Shown here piece by piece: positions 58,235 to 64,000 of a DNA stretch of 64,000 bases. Origin of the DNA: Archegozetes longisetosus (lineage: Eukaryota > Arthropoda > Arachnida > Sarcoptiformes > Trhypochthoniidae). The stretch covers positions 16,212,220-16,276,219 of the forward strand of contig JAEMBT020000001.1 in the NCBI GenBank assembly GCA_018873245.2. Direction: 5' to 3'. Each line of letters opens with the position of its first letter. Position 1 is the first letter of the stretch. Both the position numbers and the translations under genes were made by a program. The notes below the pieces were generated by a model. That model made no database searches. It was not told where the DNA came from and saw only the letters and a list, made by a program, of their open reading frames with translations.

Positions 58235-60866
58235 TTATTCTCTGACTTCAACCCCAACTGTTATATCTTTGGCCGCCATGAGTCTCACAAACTTTCTGAA
58301 TTCAAGTGGAATTTTAGTATTTTCTGTTCGAACAAATCGATATTTAGTGATAATGTTGACGATCATCGTTTTGGCCTCCATTAATGCGAATCTCATTCCA
58401 ACACAATTTCGGGGTCCGGCACCAAATGGTAAATAAGTGTAAGGAATCAATTTGTCTCTATTTTCAGGTAAAAAACGCGACGGATCGAAACGATCAGGAT
58501 TTGGATAATATTCTGGGCTATGATGAATGGCATGAATTGGTATTGCAACTAGCATTCCTTTTGGTACAGTTATACCGGTATCACCTATTTTTGAGTAAAT
58601 ACAAAATGAGTTCACACAAACAGCTATTTCATAATCTAGACAAATCATAGGACTTATGGATTTAGCTAATAAAATTTCAGTCTATAGGATAAAACTAATA
58701 ATTACCTAATTTATAATCTTCTGATGGAGTTCTAGATGTTTGAGGAGCTGGATTGTAAAGACGTAAAGTTTCAGAAATACAGGCATCCAAATAAGGCATT
58801 CGAGTGATTGTGTCGTAATCTATTTTTCCGTCTTTGTCCTTATTTTCTAAAATCTCTTCCAACAACTTTTCTTGACATTCAGGATATATGGCCAACAAGT
58901 AGAATAAATAAGATAACAAACTGGCAGTTGTTTCATAACCAGCCAGAAAGAAGACAAAAGAAGTGGCCAAAATGTCATTCTCTGTTATCTCAATCTTGTT
59001 CTTATTACTAACCAAATCTATTTTCTCTTCATGTCCATGATGTGATTCTTCATCAATTGATGTCCTTTCTTCAGGTTCTTCGTCAATCTTTTTCTGTGCG
59101 TTGAGCATTAATTGAAGAAAGTCGTGGTGTTTCACTTTGTCTGCACTTCTTTGTTTCATAATTTCAGTTATCTATTGATCAAAATCAAATTTGAATCATT
59201 TTAATTAACTTAAAGTGTTTTTATTTCAGTTTTATAACTAACCGCTGATTTAAAGAAGTTCATCACATCCTGATCAATTAGCGGTATATTTAAAACTTTC
59301 ATCAAAGGTCGACACGCAAAGAATAATAAAGTTCGCCACACACTACCTCTAAATATGTTGATTGCATTCTTTACAAAAGGATTATTTGGATCATTATGTG
59401 TGTCAGTCTTTGTAGCGAAAGCACAGGTCGCGATCACATCCATCGTATAGTTTCCCATTAATGTTTTCAGTTCGACCTCTCTTTTATCTTTTGCGGATTT
59501 TTCCAATACTTTGTCTACACTTTTGACACACTGTTCGATTAATTGATGCATTTTTCTCATTTTGCCACTCGTAAAAGTAGGCGATACCTTATTTTATGGT
59601 TAATCTCAGTTTTAAATACTAAACTTTGATTTTTTATTAAATAAAATCTACTTACAACTGATCTTAACTTTTTCCACTCATCATCTTTGAGTATAGTTAG
59701 AGCGCGATCAATTATAGGATCATTCAATACAATATCATTTCGATTGACAAATATATGAAAGTCTTTAACCATTATATTCTTAATCAATTCTGGCTCAGCC
59801 ACTACTATGGTTGGTTGGCTTCCAACGAAATATCTATTTCATTAAATGCAAATTACAATAAAATTCAGGATCAAGACAAATCATATTTTACGAAAGGAAA
59901 AGATTTGTGAGCAAAACATTTTTATGTTCAATAAACTTTATAAAACAAGACTTCATATGAATATATTTGGATAGACCTAAAACTAAGTCAAACCTTAGAT
60001 TTTTATAACAATTGGAGAAACCGAGAAATTTGCATTGGGGTACCAATCTAATTTAATTACGTTGAATATATACTTTCAAGATTAAAACTCTATTATCTTA
60101 TAGTCTTGAATTCGAATTATTCAGTAAATTACTTTTTTCGTAATTATAAAAGATTAGTAAAGTTTCATATTGAAAAATATACAACTCATTTAGGTCAAGT
60201 TTACAATAAATTGCAATTAAGGTACTTGTGCACTCTTGTCCTCTATTGACATCGCCAATATTTACAACTTTACATTCATTCGAAACATAGTATGAGTTTT
60301 ATAAGATTTATAGAAGGTAATTAAGTTATAGCCTTGAAAGGCAAAGAGGTTCGCAAAAGAGGAAAAGTGGCTAGAAATAAGTTTTATGTCAAACTGTGTG
60401 TGCTAAAACACTTAAAACTTCAATTAGACTACTTTACATTGTTTCATTCGAAATTGATGTTCGACCACTCCAACTTATTATACATTTTATACATCTTAGT
60501 ACTAACCCGTAAATATTTCCATATTTCTTAAGTCGTTCTTCTTCTGCTTCGTGAAATGGTTTAAACAAGATATCAGTTAAATTTCCAATCAGAACATGTG
60601 GTTTCGGACCATTCACCCCACGAGATGACCAATAATTGAAGTTTCGGGTTAAATAGCTATTCAATTATGGAATAATTAGAGTTTGGATAAGATTTTTAAT
60701 TGACTTTCAGACATCGATTCCTGTCTATCTACAACATTTAGTTTTCATTCATAACTAACTATTGACAAATGTTGAATTCAAAGTTTACTCACAAATAAAT
60801 TCCTATCACTCCTGTTAACAAAACAGCGACTGTCGTCAAATTTAACTCAAATAAACAGCAAAACAT
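58235..60866 (-). CDS. Cytochrome P450, CYP3 clan, six exons, complete
   Basis: Heme monooxygenase anchored in the endoplasmic reticulum, using NADPH-P450 reductase; substrates are usually lipophilic (xenobiotics, hormones or lipids), not predictable here. Exons 60866-60793, 60656-60507, 59833-59656, 59587-59243, 59171-58706 and 58584-58235 are GT-AG joined, in phase, totalling 1,563 nt (520 aa plus stop). Seen: N-terminal signal anchor (LNLTTVAVLLTGVIGIY), PGP-like hinge (VNGPKP), C-helix WKKLRS, I-helix AGYETTAS, K-helix ETLR, PDRFDPSRF region, heme loop PFGAGPRNCVGMRFAL with the Cys ligand. The mitochondrial-type features are absent. The best resemblance is to CYP3-clan members; exact family not assigned. 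A related gene lies upstream (63.7 kb), with relics at 62.4 and 44.5 kb. Confidence 0.95.
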
Positions 60867-61559
60867 TTTTAGTCTAAAACAAAGCAGAATATAAACTAAA
60901 TTATTGATTACTATTCAGTTTAAAGTTAGAACTTATAACTTCACTGAATATTACTTTTTGAAAACATAAAACTGTAAACAAGTTTGAAGTTTGATAGGAG
61001 TGGCGTTCGATATAAATAGCAGAAGGAGTTTATATGAATGACGTATACTTTCAAAACATTGCACAACAATCAGAGCTCACGATTTAGCATTAATATCAAT
61101 TCAAAACACTGATGAAGTGGCGTAGCTCCAGATATGATCAATAAATTAGAAACGATCCCAAAAGAAATTTTATTTAAATCTCAAACTTTGAAGATTTTCT
61201 GGGCTCGAGCCGAGAATATAATATTTGCTTTTTTAAGTAATGAACAAAACTTGACTTTTTTGAACAGTTGCGTCAGCGTTTCACAGATATTGCATCAGTC
61301 AATCAGTCAATGACATAGTGTTTTGAAGTATAACCAGAAATCCTAATGAGTTTAGAGTCACAACAAAGCAATAGTTACAACGTGTACCTCAAACAAAACT
61401 GAGTCATTCGAATAATACACACTATATATGAAATCGTTTATGAGAGGTTGATATATAATGTACTATAATATAGTGTACTATCAAAAGCTCTAACATTTAA
61501 ATTAATGTTTATTCGTAAAGTTGTATACTTAACTTATAAGTTTCTACTAAACTTTTTAG
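60867..61559. other. P450 upstream region
   Basis: Presumed promoter of the P450. TATA-like words are present, but none stands out in the right orientation. No gene recognised. Confidence 0.35.
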
Positions 61560-62260
61560 TGCTTTTAAATACCTTCATCAAACTTTTGGTTTGACTTTAA
61601 TACAGTTTGATATGAATGAGAGAGTTTGCACTAATAATCATTTGTATGTAAATTCTTGTCTTTTGTTTAAAGGCATAACTCCAAAACTAAATTATAGAGT
61701 TTTACGAACAATGAATCATTTTAAAAAGAAATCTTTAGATTTGTGTCCCGAATTTTCATGAAATTATCTTATGTATTCTTAGGGTTACAACAGCTTAAAG
61801 TCAACAGTTAGAATTTTTCTATGGCAGTTGCATTATAACAATTTTTCGTAGATATAATAAGTAATAATTGCTGGGATAAAGGCTGTAAATCATCGATGTG
61901 TTATATTATTTTTTATATTATTAAACTTTTGGCGATAAGACTTACCAAAGACTTATCTCTATATATTTTGCCATTAGTTAAGAGTTGAATAATTTATTAA
62001 ATCAAAACATATGTATCTATTAATATATGTGTCATTAATGTATACTTTTCGGTGCTTTAGTCCCAAATGTAAGGTTCAAATTATAAAAATATTGAATTAG
62101 TGAATGAGACTAAATAACTAAAACTTAATATTGAGTATCAAGTTTTTGGTTTAGGTCTTATCGTTATTGAGAAGTCCTTTTCATATTTCTCAATAGAAGA
62201 GCTCCTCTTGTAGTCAAAGCTTCATATATACTGTTCATTAAAAATGATATTCAATAATAA
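61560..62260 (+). repeat. Dispersed repeat family F, copy 3
   Basis: The fullest plus-strand copy: ACAGTTTGATATGAAT, GATAAGACTTACCAAAGAC, TGTATACTTTTCGGTGCT, TGAGACTAAATAACTAAAAC, CTCTTGTAGTCAAAGCTTCA. It lies between the P450 genes. Confidence 0.72.
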
Positions 62261-62359
62261 GCTACAATTTCTCATAACATAAAATATATTCTCATTTAGT
62301 CTTTCAAAACAACTCATTATTTTATGAACTGGCATACCATACTGGCCACACTGGCATTT

Positions 62360-62520
62360 GTGCTGCTGATACTCAAAAGTTCAAATTTGTTGAACTTCAG
62401 TCTGATTTCGATGTTTAGTGATCTGGCAAATTGATGGGCAAATCTGAATTTATTGATAAAATAAACGACTGTTGTCTTTACTTACAATGAACCATCAACT
62501 TATGCTAGTTTCATATTAAT
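62360..62520 (-). pseudogene. P450 relic, last-exon fragment
   Basis: Aligns at the DNA level with the last exon of the neighbouring P450 (63710-63850): TCAAATTTxTTGAA-TTCAGT, TTTATT-A-xAAATxAACGACTGxTGTCTTTxCTT. The heme-loop part is degraded. A dead tandem duplicate. Confidence 0.75.
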
Positions 62521-63683
62521 ATCAAAGTTATTGGGAATTGAACAGTTTCTATTGCTATTAAAGTTATGAATAGTTTTAAGTGCCCGTTTTTACATAATTC
62601 GACAATTCACATCCACTATAAAGTGGTTCATTATATAGAGTTATTACTGAATAATAACTTTAGAAATAAGCGAAAGTTCTAAATAAGTTTGAATTATAAT
62701 TAAGCTTCAATATAGCGTCAATATTGATATCAAATCATTTGTTTCAAAGAATGTTGGCATCTGTTAAAGCAAATCAAACAAAATTTGATAACAATACTGT
62801 ACCTATATATTAAATACTATCAATAAAGTTGATAAAGTTATAAAAGTTAGTCAATTGAATCAAATGAAGAAATATATGTTAAATAAAAACTTGGCATATA
62901 TTCGGTTGCAGTTATCCACTTTGAAAGCAATGTTTTCGAGTGGATGTCGAGTCGTTGAGACATTCAAAATGTTGATTTATGCGGCAACTAATTGAAGGTC
63001 AATCCAACAAAACAGTACTTTATACAATTGATAGTTAAATTGACATCAAATTTGAGTTGAAGGCTAAATTACTCTAATCAATAGTAAATAAATGACTCAA
63101 TTTTGAAAAATACTATAATTTATCTCTAAAAAACGCCTCAAGATAAGTAAATAATTGATTGATATTACGAGTAGATATTGCAACTTTATTTTAAGGAATT
63201 GAATACATCATTTTTGAAAGCTATTCAGTTAACACTATGTGATAAAACCAAACTTTTTATAGTTTACTGAAAATCTAAAGCATAGCTATATATTCTACTT
63301 AACTATTAGTATTCAAATTTGAGATAAAGATAGGGAACATTAATAAAAATGGAGTTGATCTATCATATAATAAAGATTATAGTAGTCTCGAATCAAATTT
63401 TATTTAGAATTAATTACTAATCAAATTTATTATAAGAGCTTCAAGTCATAAGTGATTTCAATGTTGAGAAGAAATAATGTTATTATGTTATCATTAATAT
63501 AGAGAACATATCTATAATTTGAATAATAAATATCTATAAAATCAGATATTTATATTCCAAGTTCAATAAAGAAAGCTAATCATAATTTCAAAGATATTAA
63601 TAAAACAAAATAGATTTCGGTAATACCGAAAAATATCAAATTTGTTATGCATCAAAATGTTTTGTCAAGTGATTAATAAAACA
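62521..63683. other. No gene recognised
   Basis: AT-rich spacer between the P450 relic and the next P450. Confidence 0.4.
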
Positions 63684-64000
63684 TTACTTTCTTAACTCAA
63701 CGCCAACGTTAATGCTGTCGACACTCAACAAAAATTCAAATTTCTTGAATTTCAGTGGAATTTCAGTGTTTTTGGATTTGACAAAACGAAATTTATTCAC
63801 CAAATGAACGACTGCTGTCTTTGCTTCCATTAATGCAAATCTCATTCCAACACAATTTCGTGGTCCGATTCCAAATGGAAGGTAAGTATAAGGAGTCAAT
63901 TTGTCTCTATTTTCAGGCATAAAACGTTCGGGATCCCATTTATGAGGGTTTGGATAGTATTCTGGATTGTGATGAATGCTTTGGATATCAAAGTTAACGA
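63684..64000 (-). CDS. Cytochrome P450, CYP3 clan, 3' exon, cut by window edge
   Basis: Open frame from the window edge to a stop at 63684, about 105 codons. Shows IQSIHHNPEYYPNPHKWDPE, RFMPENRDKL, the heme loop PFGIGPRNCVGMRFALMEAK with the Cys ligand, and the C-terminus VGVELRK. Very close to the last exon of the P450 at 58235-60866, so a tandem paralogue on the same strand. The rest of the gene lies beyond position 64000. Confidence 0.93.
   Translation of the reverse strand, partial: VNFDIQSIHHNPEYYPNPHKWDPERFMPENRDKLTPYTYLPFGIGPRNCVGMRFALMEAKTAVVHLVNKFRFVKSKNTEIPLKFKKFEFLLSVDSINVGVELRK

Noticed and set aside
1-64000. CRISPR array, operons or bacterial-type genes
   Set aside because: No regularly spaced direct repeats; genes have spliceosomal introns and animal domain architecture.

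Overview
This is AT-rich nuclear DNA from an animal. Its genes have short GT-AG introns, type I fatty acid synthase, CYP3-clan cytochrome P450s and an arthropod-style gustatory receptor relic. An arthropod fits best. A mite is my guess, from the small introns, the P450 type and the FLYWCH-MULE transposons, but species cannot be fixed from the window. All recognised host genes except two plus-strand relics lie on the minus strand.

Layout. 1.6-11.2 kb: a complete nine-exon FAS gene; spliced by eye it gives an exact 2,550-codon frame. 11.4-24 kb: no host gene; nested inverted repeats, palindromic MITEs, a tRNA-like SINE, and dead hAT and Tc1 transposases. 25.7-26.4 kb: an intact single-exon gene for an SREBP-like bHLH-zipper protein that lacks the usual membrane and regulatory half. 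27.6-28.0 kb: a decayed copy of the 3' end of a FAS gene. 28-37 kb: dispersed repeats split by palindromic MITEs. 37.2-39.1 kb: a hAT transposase whose frame is intact if two short introns are removed. 40.5-40.9 kb: an HP1-like chromodomain/chromoshadow sequence with one frameshift. 41.6-42.2 kb: a MULE-like element with a FLYWCH finger. 44.5-44.9 kb: a P450 relic. 45.9-47.0 kb: a frameshifted gustatory receptor. 47-53 kb: nested MITEs and repeats. 53.2-57.1 kb: a whole MULE with iterated terminal repeats, target-site duplication and a broken transposase. 57.7-64 kb: a P450 cluster with one complete six-exon gene (520 codons), one relic and one gene running off the window.

How it fits together. 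FAS makes acyl chains, SREBP-family factors normally control FAS, and CYP3-clan P450s oxidise lipophilic compounds, so the window is rich in lipid metabolism genes. The FAS keeps all domains and most catalytic residues. However, the acyltransferase arginine that binds the malonyl carboxylate is replaced by threonine, and three more near-invariant active-site positions differ. This suggests a FAS paralogue with changed substrate choice or role. The truncated SREBP-like factor would not need proteolytic release from membranes if expressed. These two genes are the most interesting content; most of the rest is transposon activity, dominated by palindromic (hairpin-forming) elements.
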